Of a DNA stretch of 64,000 nt, positions 56,347 to 64,000 are shown piece after piece. Every line of letters begins with the position of its first letter. The first letter of the stretch is position 1. Under the pieces are notes generated by a model. The model did no database searches and was not told the DNA's origin. It saw nothing but the letters and a program-made list of their open reading frames with translations. The position numbers and the translations under genes are program-made. Origin of the DNA: Burkholderiales bacterium. GTDB taxonomy: Bacteria; Pseudomonadota; Gammaproteobacteria; Burkholderiales; Burkholderiaceae_C. The DNA is taken from assembly GCA_017307855.1 (NCBI GenBank), contig JAFKGD010000008.1:124001-188000 (forward strand), written 5' to 3'.

Positions 56347-57438
56347 CTACTGCCTGGCTCCTGCGGCGTGCGCACGCGCGCGCGTGTCGGCCAGCGCCTG
56401 CACGTCAGTGGGCCGGTCGGTATCCCAGCCGGCGAGGTGGCGCCGGGCGATGGCGGCCAGCGCGTCGATCCACTCCGGGCTGTCGTTGAGGCACGGGATG
56501 TAGTGGAAGGCGCTGCCGCCGGCCGCCAGGAAGGCGTCTTTCGCCTCCTGCGCGATTTCTTCCAGCGTCTCCAGGCAGTCGGCGACGAAGCCGGGGCAGA
56601 CGACGTCGACGCGCTTCGTTCCGTTCTTCGCCAACTGCTGCAGCGTGGGCTCGGTGTAGGGCTCGATCCACTTGGCGCGGCCGAAGCGCGACTGGAAGGT
56701 GAGGGTGAAGCGTTCGCGCGGCAGGCCCAGCGCATCGGCCAGCAGGCGGCCGGTCTTGAGGCATTCGCAGTGATACGGGTCGCCCAGGTGCAGCGTGCGC
56801 TCGGGCACGCCGTGGAAGCTCATCACCAGGTGGTCGGGCGTGCCGTGGGTGGCCCAGTACTGGCGCACGCGCGCGGCCAGGGCGCCGATGTAGCCGGCGT
56901 CGTCGTGGTAGCGGTTGACGAAGCGCAGCTCGGGCACGTGGCGCGCGCGCCCGGCCCAGGCGTTCACGGCATCCGAGACGCTGGCGGTGGTGGTGCCCGA
57001 ATACTGCGGGTAGGCATTGAGCACCAGCACGCGCGTCACGCCCTCGCGCCGCAAGGCGTCGAGCTGATCGGAGATCGACGGGTTGCCATAGCGCATCGCC
57101 GCGCGCACCACCACGCGGTGGCCCTGCGCGCCCAGCGCGGCGTGCAGCAGGGCAGCCTGCTTTTCCGTCCACACCTTCAGGGGTGAGCCTTCGGGCGTCC
57201 AGACGGTCTGGTACTTGGCGGCCGACTTGGCCGGCCGCGTGCGCAGGATGATGCCGTGCAGGATGGGCTTCCATGCGATCGGCGGGATCTCGACCACGCG
57301 CGGGTCGGACAGGAACTGCGCCAGATAGCGGCGCACGGCCGGCGCGGTGGGCTCGTCGGGCGTGCCCAGGTTGCACAGCAGCACGGCGGTGAGGGCCGGC
57401 TGGCCGTGCGTGTGGGTCGGTTCGGTGCGGAAAGCCAT
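56347..57438 (-). CDS. hemH: Ferrochelatase
   Basis: This 363-residue protoporphyrin/coproporphyrin ferrochelatase catalyses the iron-insertion step of haem synthesis. Signatures are AVLLCNLGTPDEPTAPAVRR, the conserved YPQYSGTTTASV, VMSFHGVPERTLHLGDPY with the catalytic His, FQSRFGRAKWIEPYTEPTL and VVCPGFVADCLETLEEI with the metal-site residues. Its start codon overlaps, head to head, the region just before the HAD gene (57455). Confidence 0.97.
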   Translation of the reverse strand: MAFRTEPTHTHGQPALTAVLLCNLGTPDEPTAPAVRRYLAQFLSDPRVVEIPPIAWKPILHGIILRTRPAKSAAKYQTVWTPEGSPLKVWTEKQAALLHAALGAQGHRVVVRAAMRYGNPSISDQLDALRREGVTRVLVLNAYPQYSGTTTASVSDAVNAWAGRARHVPELRFVNRYHDDAGYIGALAARVRQYWATHGTPDHLVMSFHGVPERTLHLGDPYHCECLKTGRLLADALGLPRERFTLTFQSRFGRAKWIEPYTEPTLQQLAKNGTKRVDVVCPGFVADCLETLEEIAQEAKDAFLAAGGSAFHYIPCLNDSPEWIDALAAIARRHLAGWDTDRPTDVQALADTRARAHAAGARQ

Positions 57439-57454
57439 GCGCTATTCTCGCCGG

Positions 57455-58156
57455 ATGCTGTTCGAGCCTTCGCGCGTGCGCGCCATCACCATCGACCTGG
57501 ACGACACGCTCTGGCCCATCTGGCCCACCATCGCGCGCGCCGAAGCCGTGCTGCACGCCTGGCTGGCCGACCGCGCGCCGGCCACGGCCGCGAAGTACGC
57601 CACGCCGCAGGCGCTGCGCGAGCTGCGCCAGGCCATGGCGATCGAGCGGCCCGACCTCGTGCACGACCCGGGCGCCATGCGGCGCGAATCCATCCGCCTG
57701 GCGCTCACGCGTGCCGGTGACGATCCGGCGCTGGCCGAGCCGGCCTTCGACGTGTTCTTCGACGAGCGCCAGCGCGTCGAGCTGTACGAGGATGCGCTGC
57801 CGGCGCTCGAGTTCCTCGTGCAACGCTATCCGGTGGTGGCGCTCACCAACGGCAATTCGGATCTGGCCCGCGTGGGCCTCACGCATTTTTTCCGTCACAC
57901 CTTCAGCGCCAGCGCGTTCGGCATCGCCAAGCCCGATGCGCGCATCTTCCACGCCGCGGCCGCCGCCGCCGGGGTGGCGCCGCGCGAAGTGCTGCACGTG
58001 GGCGACGACCCGCTGCTCGACGTGGTGGGTGCGATCGAGGCGGGCATGCAGGCTTACTGGCTGTCGCGCGAGTCGGTGGCCTGGGCGCATGGCCATCGCG
58101 GCCAGCCGCACGTGGTGGCGGACGGGCTGCACAGGCTGGCCGAAATCCTGGCCTGA
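57455..58156 (+). CDS. HAD-superfamily hydrolase
   Basis: This 233-residue hydrolase has motif I ITIDLDDTLWP (Asp nucleophile), motif II PVVALTNGNSD, motif III Lys in GIAKPDARIF and motif IV HVGDDPLLDVVGA. It resembles YigB/PhoE-type phosphatases of the HAD family and probably removes phosphate from a small metabolite. I chose ATG 57455; ATG 57437 is possible, and TATTCT, which could be a -10 box, lies between them. Confidence 0.88.
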   Translation: MLFEPSRVRAITIDLDDTLWPIWPTIARAEAVLHAWLADRAPATAAKYATPQALRELRQAMAIERPDLVHDPGAMRRESIRLALTRAGDDPALAEPAFDVFFDERQRVELYEDALPALEFLVQRYPVVALTNGNSDLARVGLTHFFRHTFSASAFGIAKPDARIFHAAAAAAGVAPREVLHVGDDPLLDVVGAIEAGMQAYWLSRESVAWAHGHRGQPHVVADGLHRLAEILA

Positions 58157-58299
58157 ACCCGGCCCGCAGGCTCAGTCAAGCCTAAAAAGCATGGCTGGTG
58201 TACCGGAACCGCCATAGCGGGCGGCTCCTTGACCCAGAACAATCCGCGCACCCTGCGCCATCTTCATCGCGCGGGGACACAACGATTCTGGAGACCACC

Positions 58300-59298
58300 A
58301 TGCCCGCCTTCGCCCCCGCTTCCCCGTTCCGCTGGCTGCGCCGCTGTATCGGACTGGCCCTGCTGGCCGCCACCACCTTCGCCGCGGCGCAGGACTTCCC
58401 GGCGCGCCCGCTGAAACTGGTCGTCGGCTTCGGCCCCGGCGGCCTGGGCGACACCGTGGCGCGTGCGCTGGCCCAGAAGATGGGCGAGTCGATGGGCCAG
58501 CCGGTGGTGGTGGAGAACACGCCGGGCGCCGGCGGCATCACGGCCGCGTCGTCCGTGGCCCGTGCCGCACCGGATGGCTACACGCTCCTGCTGGTGAGCG
58601 GCCAGAACGCGTTCAGCCCGTCGCTGTTCAAGTCGCTGCCCTACGACCCGGTCAACAGCTTCAGCATGATTTCCACGCTCGGGCGCTTCCATTTCCTGGT
58701 GGTGGTGGACAAGGACAGCCCGCACAAGAACCTGGCCGACGCGCTCGCCGCCGCCAGGCGTGACCCGGCGCGCTTCAACGTCGGCACCATCAACGTGGGC
58801 AGCGCCCAGCACCTGTCGGCGCGCCTGCTGCTGACCATGGCCGACCTCGACGTGCCCATCGTGCCGTTCAAGTCCACCGGCGACGTCGTCACCGCGCTCA
58901 AGGGCCAGACGGTGCAGGTGGGCGTGGAGACCACCACGGGCGTGATCGGCCAGGTCAAGGGCGGCAGCCTGCGCGCGCTGGCCACCTCGTCGCCCAGGCG
59001 GCTGACGGTGCTGCCCGACGTACCCACCGTGGCAGAAGCCGGCATTCCGGCGCTGGCCAGCTACGAGTCGGATTCGTGGAACGGCATCGTGGCACCCGCC
59101 AACACGCCGCGCGACGTGGTGATGCGCCTGCAGCGCGAGATCGACAAGGCCCTCGCCACGCCCGACCTGCGCCAGCGCCTGCTGGGCCTGGGCATCGAGC
59201 CGGCGTCCAGCACGCCGGAGGAATTGCGCCAGGTGTTCATCCGCGATGCCGCCAAGTGGGGCGCGGTGATCCGCCAGGCCAACATCGAGAAGCAGTAA
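58300..59298 (+). CDS. Bug-type periplasmic binding protein of the acid-sugar cluster
   Basis: This 332-residue Bug protein has a Sec signal peptide (GLALLAATTFAAA-QD) and LKLVVGFGPGGLGDTVARAL, VVVENTPGAGGITAASSVA and SWNGIVAPANTPRDVV. It is followed at 16 bp by a class II aldolase gene and further acid-sugar enzymes, so it likely binds a sugar acid. GGAGA precedes ATG 58300. Confidence 0.9.
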   Translation: MPAFAPASPFRWLRRCIGLALLAATTFAAAQDFPARPLKLVVGFGPGGLGDTVARALAQKMGESMGQPVVVENTPGAGGITAASSVARAAPDGYTLLLVSGQNAFSPSLFKSLPYDPVNSFSMISTLGRFHFLVVVDKDSPHKNLADALAAARRDPARFNVGTINVGSAQHLSARLLLTMADLDVPIVPFKSTGDVVTALKGQTVQVGVETTTGVIGQVKGGSLRALATSSPRRLTVLPDVPTVAEAGIPALASYESDSWNGIVAPANTPRDVVMRLQREIDKALATPDLRQRLLGLGIEPASSTPEELRQVFIRDAAKWGAVIRQANIEKQ

Positions 59299-59314
59299 TC
59301 CGGAAAGCGACAGC

Positions 59315-60121
59315 ATGCATGCCATCGAGAACCCGCCCGCCGCCGTCGGCGCGACACCGCCCATGAGCGAGGACGAGCGCCGCGCGCGCATCGACCTGGC
59401 CGCCTGCTACCGGCTGATCGACCTCTACGGCATGAGCGACGGCATCCTCAACCACATCTCGGCCCGCGTGCCGGGGCGCGACGAGCACTTCCTCATCAAC
59501 CCGTTCGGCCTGCTGTACGAGGAGATCACCGCGTCGAGCCTGATCAAGGTGGATCTGGACGGCACCGTGCTGGCCAACGCCGACCCGCGCTACACCATCA
59601 ACCTGCCGGGCTACGTGATCCACAGCGCCATCCATGGCGCCCGCCACGACGTGGCCTGCGTGCTGCACACCCACACGCCGGCCGGCATGGCGGTGTCCGC
59701 GCTCGAATGCGGCCTGCTGCCCATCAACCAGACGGCGATGCGCTTCGCCGGCAGCGTGGCGTATCACGACTTCGAAGGCGTGGCCGTCGATACCGAAGAG
59801 CGCCGCCGCCTGGTGGCCGACCTGGGCGACAACGACGTGATGATCCTGCGCAATCACGGCCTGCTGGCCGTGGGCCGCACGGTGGCCGAGGCCTTCGTCA
59901 ACATGCAGCGGCTCGAGCGTGCCTGCCAGACGCAGTTGCTGGCCATGTCGGCCGGCAGCCCGCTGGTGCGGTTGGCGCCCGAGCTCGTGGACAAGACCTT
60001 CCAGCAGCTTCGCCAGGCTCCCACGCCCGCCGCCGACGGCCGCCGCCTGCCGCACGGCGAGCGCGAATGGCCCGCGCTGCTGCGCAAGCTCGACCGCATC
60101 GACCCGTCGTACCGCGACTGA
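59315..60121 (+). CDS. Class II aldolase/adducin-family protein
   Basis: This 268-residue metal-dependent protein of the class II aldolase family has the zinc-site motif LHTHTPAGMAVSALE and a second His in ILRNHGLLAVG. Family members include L-fuculose-phosphate aldolase and 3-oxo-tetronate 4-phosphate decarboxylase (OtnC). With an OtnI-like gene two places downstream, a role in four-carbon sugar acid breakdown is likely but not proven. Confidence 0.87.
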   Translation: MHAIENPPAAVGATPPMSEDERRARIDLAACYRLIDLYGMSDGILNHISARVPGRDEHFLINPFGLLYEEITASSLIKVDLDGTVLANADPRYTINLPGYVIHSAIHGARHDVACVLHTHTPAGMAVSALECGLLPINQTAMRFAGSVAYHDFEGVAVDTEERRRLVADLGDNDVMILRNHGLLAVGRTVAEAFVNMQRLERACQTQLLAMSAGSPLVRLAPELVDKTFQQLRQAPTPAADGRRLPHGEREWPALLRKLDRIDPSYRD

Positions 60122-60176
60122 AGCGACGGAACTGGCGCAAGATACGCCGCTTTCACCGAACCGGATTCCGAACCCC

Positions 60177-61124
60177 ATGACCCGTCACCGCGTCCTCCAG
60201 ACCCATTCCATTTCGGCACCGCTCGATGCGCAGCTGCAGGCCCTGCCCGGTGCCGACGTGCATTGCCTCTGGAAGGAAGCCGATCCGCAGGCCTTCCTCG
60301 CGGCGCACGGCGGCGAGTTCGAGGCGGTGGCCGCGCACGTGCGCTTCGGCTGCTCCGCGCAGACCATGGCGGCCTTGCCCTCCCTGCGTGCGATCTGCAG
60401 TTTCGGCGCGGGCTACGACAAGATCGACATGGACGCGGCGCGCGCGCGCGGCATCCAGGTCTCCAACACCCCCGACGTGCTCAACGGCTGCGTGGCCGAC
60501 CTGGCCATGGGCCTGGTCCTCGACGTCGCCCGGGGGCTGTCGGTCACCGACCGTTTCGTGCGTGCCGGCGGCTGGGCCGCCGGCGGGCAGATGCCGCTGA
60601 TGACGCGGGTGCATGGCAAGAAGCTCGGCCTGCTGGGCTTCGGCGGCATCGGCCAGGCCATCGCGCGCCGTGCGGCGGGCTTCGACATGGAGGTGCGCTA
60701 CAACACGCGCCGCCCCGTCGCGCAATCGCCGTTCATGCACGTGCCCGACCTGATGGCGCTGGCGTCGTGGTGCGATTTCCTGGTGGTGGCCTGCGTGGGT
60801 GGGCCGACCACCCGCCACCTGGTGTCGGCCGCGGTGCTGGACGCGCTCGGGCCGCAGGGCATCGTGGTCAACATCGCGCGCGGCTCGGTGATCGACGAGG
60901 CGGCCCTGGTCGCCGCGCTGTCCCAGGGCCGGATCGCGGGCGCGGGCCTGGACGTGTTCGAGAACGAGCCGCACGTGCCCGCCGAGCTGCTGGCCATGGA
61001 CAACGTGGTCGTGCTCTCGCACATCGCCGGCTTCACGCGCGAGACGCGCCGCGACATGGAGCAGCGCGTGTACGACAACCTGCAGGCCTATTTCGACACG
61101 GGGCGCGTGCTCGATCCGGTCTGA
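60177..61124 (+). CDS. D-2-hydroxyacid dehydrogenase (glyoxylate/hydroxypyruvate reductase-like)
   Basis: This 315-residue NAD(P)-dependent dehydrogenase has the nucleotide-binding motif LLGFGGIGQAIARRAAGF and catalytic Arg in NIARGSVIDE, Glu in DVFENEPHVP and His in VLSHIAGFTRETR. It likely reduces glyoxylate, hydroxypyruvate or a related 2-keto acid. It lies 55 bp after the aldolase gene and 3 bp before the isomerase gene, in one operon. Confidence 0.93.
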   Translation: MTRHRVLQTHSISAPLDAQLQALPGADVHCLWKEADPQAFLAAHGGEFEAVAAHVRFGCSAQTMAALPSLRAICSFGAGYDKIDMDAARARGIQVSNTPDVLNGCVADLAMGLVLDVARGLSVTDRFVRAGGWAAGGQMPLMTRVHGKKLGLLGFGGIGQAIARRAAGFDMEVRYNTRRPVAQSPFMHVPDLMALASWCDFLVVACVGGPTTRHLVSAAVLDALGPQGIVVNIARGSVIDEAALVAALSQGRIAGAGLDVFENEPHVPAELLAMDNVVVLSHIAGFTRETRRDMEQRVYDNLQAYFDTGRVLDPV

Positions 61125-61127
61125 GCC

Positions 61128-61943
61128 ATGCCCGGCTTCGCCGCCAACCTGACGCTGCTCTACACGGAGTTGCCCTTCATGCGGCGCTTCGAGGCCGCCG
61201 CGCGCGATGGGTTCGAGGCGGTGGAGCTGCTGTTTCCCTATGACTGGCCGGCCGCGGAACTGGCTGCGCAGTTGCGGTCCCATGGGCTGGAACTGCTGTT
61301 TTTCAACGCGACGCCGCGCAGCCGGCCACAGGATCGCGGCGTCGCCTGCCTGCCCGAGCGGCGTGCCGAGTTCCGCGACGCCTTCCTGCGGGCGCTCGCG
61401 TGGGCCGACACGCTGGGCTGCGACCGGCTGCACGTGATGGCTGGCCTGATGCCCCCGGGCGCCAGCCGTGCGGCCCTGCGCGAGTGCTACCTGGACAACC
61501 TGCGCTGGGCCGCGCGCGAGGCGGCAGCGTGCGGGCGCGGCGTGCTCATCGAGCCCATCAACGCGCACGACATGCCGGGCTTCTTCCTGCAGCGGCAGGA
61601 CGAGGCGCATGCCCTGGTCGCCGAGGCGGGCGAGGCCAATGTGCACGTGATGATGGACATCTACCACTGCGAGCGCACCGAGGGCGATGCTCTGGCGCAG
61701 CTGCGCCGCCATCTGGCCAGTCGGCGCATCGGCCATGTGCAGATCGCAGGCGTGCCCGGGCGGCACGAGCCGTCGGCCGACGATGCGGTGGATTGGCCCG
61801 CGCTGTTCGCGCTGCTCGATGCGCAGGGCTACGAAGGATGGGTGGGCGCGGAATACCACCCGCGCCTGGGTACCGCGCCCGGCGCTACGTCGCGGGGCCT
61901 GGGCTGGCGGACGATGGCGGCCGTGTCCCCGGTTCGCGGCTGA
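61128..61943 (+). CDS. Hydroxypyruvate isomerase-like TIM-barrel protein (Hyi/OtnI)
   Basis: This 271-residue TIM-barrel isomerase has RFEAAARDGFEAVELLFPYD, metal-site Glu in LIEPINAHDMPGFF and a further Glu in VGAEYHPRL. Members convert hydroxypyruvate and tartronate semialdehyde or 2-/3-oxo-tetronate. With the reductase just upstream it could feed hydroxypyruvate-level intermediates to glycerate. Its last 59 bp overlap the convergent LysR gene. Confidence 0.9.
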   Translation: MPGFAANLTLLYTELPFMRRFEAAARDGFEAVELLFPYDWPAAELAAQLRSHGLELLFFNATPRSRPQDRGVACLPERRAEFRDAFLRALAWADTLGCDRLHVMAGLMPPGASRAALRECYLDNLRWAAREAAACGRGVLIEPINAHDMPGFFLQRQDEAHALVAEAGEANVHVMMDIYHCERTEGDALAQLRRHLASRRIGHVQIAGVPGRHEPSADDAVDWPALFALLDAQGYEGWVGAEYHPRLGTAPGATSRGLGWRTMAAVSPVRG

Positions 61944-62823
61944 GCACCTTCGTCGCCACCTCGCGCAGCAATTGCAGGGCAGCTTGCTGCGTGAGAGTCG
62001 CGGGACGGCGCGCGCTCACGGCCTGCATGAGCTCGATGCGCAGGTTGGATATGGGGCGACACGCGAAGTCCGGCTCGCGGCCCGACTTCACGACCGCATT
62101 GAGCGACAGCACCGCCGAGCCCGCGCCGTCGGCCACGAGGTCGAGGATGGCCGCGATGCCGTCCACTTCCAGCGCGATGGTGGGCCGGCAGCCAATGCCC
62201 GCGAGCCGCGATTCGACCAGGGTGCGGATGGCATGCGAGCGCGTGGGGATGATGAGTGGCTCGGCAGCGAGTTCATGCAGCCCGATCGGCGCTTCGCTCA
62301 TGCCCGGGCGGCGCAGCGTGACCAGGAAGAAATCTTCTTCCAGCACGCAGGTGCACTCCAGCTCGGGCGACCACGCGGCGTTGTAGAGAAGGGCGACGTC
62401 GAGGTGGCCGCCGATCAACTGGTCCTGCAGTTGCAGCGAGAGCCCCTCGGCGATGGAGACCGTGGCGTCCGGCAATTGCGCGCGGAACGCACGTGTGAGT
62501 GGAACCGCCAGCATCTTGGCGATGCCAGGGGGCAGCCCCACCGCCACATGGCCGCCCAGGCCGCCGCGCACGCGGCCCACATCCTCGCGCGCGCGTTGCA
62601 GCTGGTGCAGGATGACGCGGGCATGCTCGAGCAGCACCTTGCCGGCTTCCGTCAGCTCCACTCCGCGGCCATGCCGGATGAGCAGGTTCTGGCGCAGCTC
62701 GGTTTCCAGCTGGCGGATCTGGCGGCTGAGTGCCGGCTGCGTCACGTCCAGGTCGATCGAGGCGCGCGTGACGTTGCCGAGTTCGGCCACGCGCACGAAG
62801 TATTCAAGCTGCCGGATGTCCAT
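61885..62823 (-). CDS. LysR-type regulator
   Basis: This 312-residue LysR regulator is of the Nac/Cbl-like set (MDIRQLEYFVRVAELGNVTR, LDVTQPALSRQIRQLETELR, HVAVGLPPGIAKMLAVPLTR). It is convergent with the acid-sugar operon, overlapping it by 59 bp, and is therefore a candidate regulator of that operon acting at a distance. The C-terminal 25 residues (after VATKVLSREPG) are Pro/Ser-rich and lie in the overlap. Confidence 0.92.
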   Translation of the reverse strand: MDIRQLEYFVRVAELGNVTRASIDLDVTQPALSRQIRQLETELRQNLLIRHGRGVELTEAGKVLLEHARVILHQLQRAREDVGRVRGGLGGHVAVGLPPGIAKMLAVPLTRAFRAQLPDATVSIAEGLSLQLQDQLIGGHLDVALLYNAAWSPELECTCVLEEDFFLVTLRRPGMSEAPIGLHELAAEPLIIPTRSHAIRTLVESRLAGIGCRPTIALEVDGIAAILDLVADGAGSAVLSLNAVVKSGREPDFACRPISNLRIELMQAVSARRPATLTQQAALQLLREVATKVLSREPGTRPPSSASPGPAT

Positions 62824-62872
62824 GGGTGAACGGAGGGTACGGGCGGGCGTGCCTGCGCGGCGCGCTGGGCCC

Positions 62873-63718
62873 TCAGCTCATCCGGCCCAGCGCCTGCACT
62901 TTCCACGCCAGCCAGAACTTGCGCAGCGGCGTGAGCGACACCCGGCGGTCGAGCACCTGGAAGTTGTCGCGCTCGATCTCGCGCAGCAGGGTTCGGTAGA
63001 TGCTGGCCATCATCAGGCCGGGCTTCTGCGTGCGGCGGTCGGCCGCGGGAAGGAGGGCCAGGGCGTCGTCGTAGCAGGCATGGGCGCGGTCGGCCTGGAA
63101 CTTCATCAGGGCGACGAAGCGTTCGGAGTGCACGCGGTTGAGGATCTCGTGGGCCTTGACGTCGAACTGCTGCAGCTCGTTCACCGGCAGGTAGATGCGT
63201 CCGCGCATCGCGTCCTCGCCCACGTCGCGGATGATGTTGGTGAGCTGGAAGGCGAGACCCAGCTTGTGCGCGTACTCGGTGGTCTTCGGATCGGTCTGCC
63301 CGAAGATGAGGGCAGCCACTTCGCCCACCACGCCCGCCACCAGGTGGCAGTAACGGCGCAGGTCGGGGAAATCCAGGTAGCGGGTCTGTTCCAGATCCAT
63401 CTCGCAGCCTTCGATGACGGCTTCGAGTTGCGAGGCTTTCAGGCCGTAGTGCGGCACATGCGGCATCAGGGCCAGCATGACCGGGTGCGACGGTTGGCCG
63501 GCGAAGGCGCGCGCCACCTCGCCGCGCCACCAGGCCAGCTTGGTGCGGGCCACGCCCGCATCGGAGACTTCGTCGACCACGTCGTCCACCTCGCGGCAGA
63601 AGGCATAGAAAGCAGTGATCGCGGCGCGGCGCGGCCGGGGCAGGAAGAGGAAGGCGTAATAGAAGCTGCTGCCGGAGGCGGCGGCCTTGTCCTGGACGTA
63701 CTGCTCGGGCGTGGTCAT
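62873..63718 (-). CDS. hpnD: Presqualene diphosphate synthase (squalene/phytoene synthase family)
   Basis: This 281-residue enzyme joins two farnesyl diphosphates on the way to squalene for hopanoids. The two aspartate-rich motifs are visible: YAFCREVDDVVDEV and QLTNIIRDVGEDAMRGRIYL. It starts in an ATGA overlap with a second squalene-synthase-like gene upstream, so the two are co-transcribed. Confidence 0.93.
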   Translation of the reverse strand: MTTPEQYVQDKAAASGSSFYYAFLFLPRPRRAAITAFYAFCREVDDVVDEVSDAGVARTKLAWWRGEVARAFAGQPSHPVMLALMPHVPHYGLKASQLEAVIEGCEMDLEQTRYLDFPDLRRYCHLVAGVVGEVAALIFGQTDPKTTEYAHKLGLAFQLTNIIRDVGEDAMRGRIYLPVNELQQFDVKAHEILNRVHSERFVALMKFQADRAHACYDDALALLPAADRRTQKPGLMMASIYRTLLREIERDNFQVLDRRVSLTPLRKFWLAWKVQALGRMS

Positions 63719-64000
63719 GCGGGGGATTGTCCCATCGCCGCCGCGTGGGGCCCGGCCAGCCGGCGCAGGGTCGCGCGCGAGGCCGCGCCCAGCGCGAGCC
63801 GCAGCACCAGCGCGCGCACCTCGGCGCGTGGCACTTTCACGCGCTGCCGCAAGGCCGGCGCGCCGGCGGCGTCGAGCCGGTCCAGCGTTCGCAGGCCGAT
63901 GAGGGCGGGCAGGGCGGCCGCGGCGCGGGCGCGCCGATGGTTCACGGCCAGCGCGTAGGCCAGTCCGTCTTGCAAGGCGCTGCGGGCGTCGGCGCGCAGG
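63715..64000 (-). CDS. Squalene/phytoene synthase-family protein, 3' part only
   Basis: These are the last 94 or so residues of a protein whose start lies beyond the window. ALQDGLAYALAVNHRRARAA and LPALIGLRTLDRLDAAGAPA followed by KVPRAEVRALVLRL match the C-terminal part of farnesyl-diphosphate farnesyltransferase-like enzymes. It overlaps hpnD by 4 bp; a second isoprenoid condensation enzyme fits a hopanoid operon. The catalytic motifs are outside the window, so the call is tentative. Confidence 0.6.
   Translation of the reverse strand, partial: LRADARSALQDGLAYALAVNHRRARAAAALPALIGLRTLDRLDAAGAPALRQRVKVPRAEVRALVLRLALGAASRATLRRLAGPHAAAMGQSPA

Overview
The window is high-GC DNA from a betaproteobacterium of the order Burkholderiales, most likely Comamonadaceae-like. 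The evidence is the set of four orphan Bug-type (tripartite tricarboxylate) binding proteins, a liv-type ABC operon, many LysR regulators, a gcvTHP operon behind a tandem glycine riboswitch, hpnD, and two copies of an interspersed repeat that I associate with Comamonadaceae. The family assignment is inference. No rRNA, tRNA or CRISPR array was seen.

Layout. 1-6.1 kb: the end of a sensor kinase, then the glycine cleavage operon gcvT-gcvH-gcvP on the minus strand with its riboswitch. 6.15-10.7 kb: a minimal Csu-type chaperone-usher pilus operon (subunit, chaperone, usher, subunit) behind three phased 11-bp repeats. 10.7-11.8 kb: a RES/Xre toxin-antitoxin pair with a palindromic operator. 11.9-14.7 kb: a TRAP dicarboxylate-type transporter (dctP-dctQ-dctM). 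14.9-19.7 kb: an accessory island, partly of lower GC. It holds small membrane and hypothetical genes separated by a shared palindromic repeat, an orphan ComJ/Nin-like protein, a short tyrosine recombinase, a C4-like antisense RNA module with its small target gene, and RhuM. 19.7-27 kb: a SulP anion transporter with a strongly folded leader, a TraB-like/secreted/MscS operon, and a disordered Gly/Arg/Gln-rich protein. 27-35.7 kb: a UvrA paralogue, a carboxymuconolactone decarboxylase-like protein, an amino-acid-type binding protein, a LuxR regulator and a lipoprotein hydrolase. 35.8-42.3 kb: a LysR regulator with a Bug protein, a sigma-54 activator, a LysR protein with two DNA-binding domains, a second Bug protein and a hydrolase. 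42.3-49.9 kb: a LysR-controlled catabolic operon that looks like a meta-cleavage pathway for an aromatic or N-heterocyclic acid (monooxygenase, extradiol dioxygenase, amidohydrolase/decarboxylase, FAH hydrolase, cyclase, NTF2-like protein, Bug). 50-56 kb: a branched-chain-amino-acid-type ABC transporter ending in an alpha/beta hydrolase, behind a GTCTGAA palindrome. 56-64 kb: a tiny secreted protein, hemH, a HAD hydrolase, an acid-sugar cluster (Bug, class II aldolase, hydroxyacid dehydrogenase, OtnI-like isomerase), a LysR regulator, and hopanoid/squalene synthase genes.

The most unusual signal is at 18.0-18.57 kb. A compact folded RNA carries two short stretches that are exact complements of two target sites: one in a hairpin loop and one covering the Shine-Dalgarno sequence of the next small gene. 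The same two target sites occur again just upstream, beside an intrinsic terminator. This is the logic of the phage P1/P7 C4 antisense RNA, here without an antirepressor gene.
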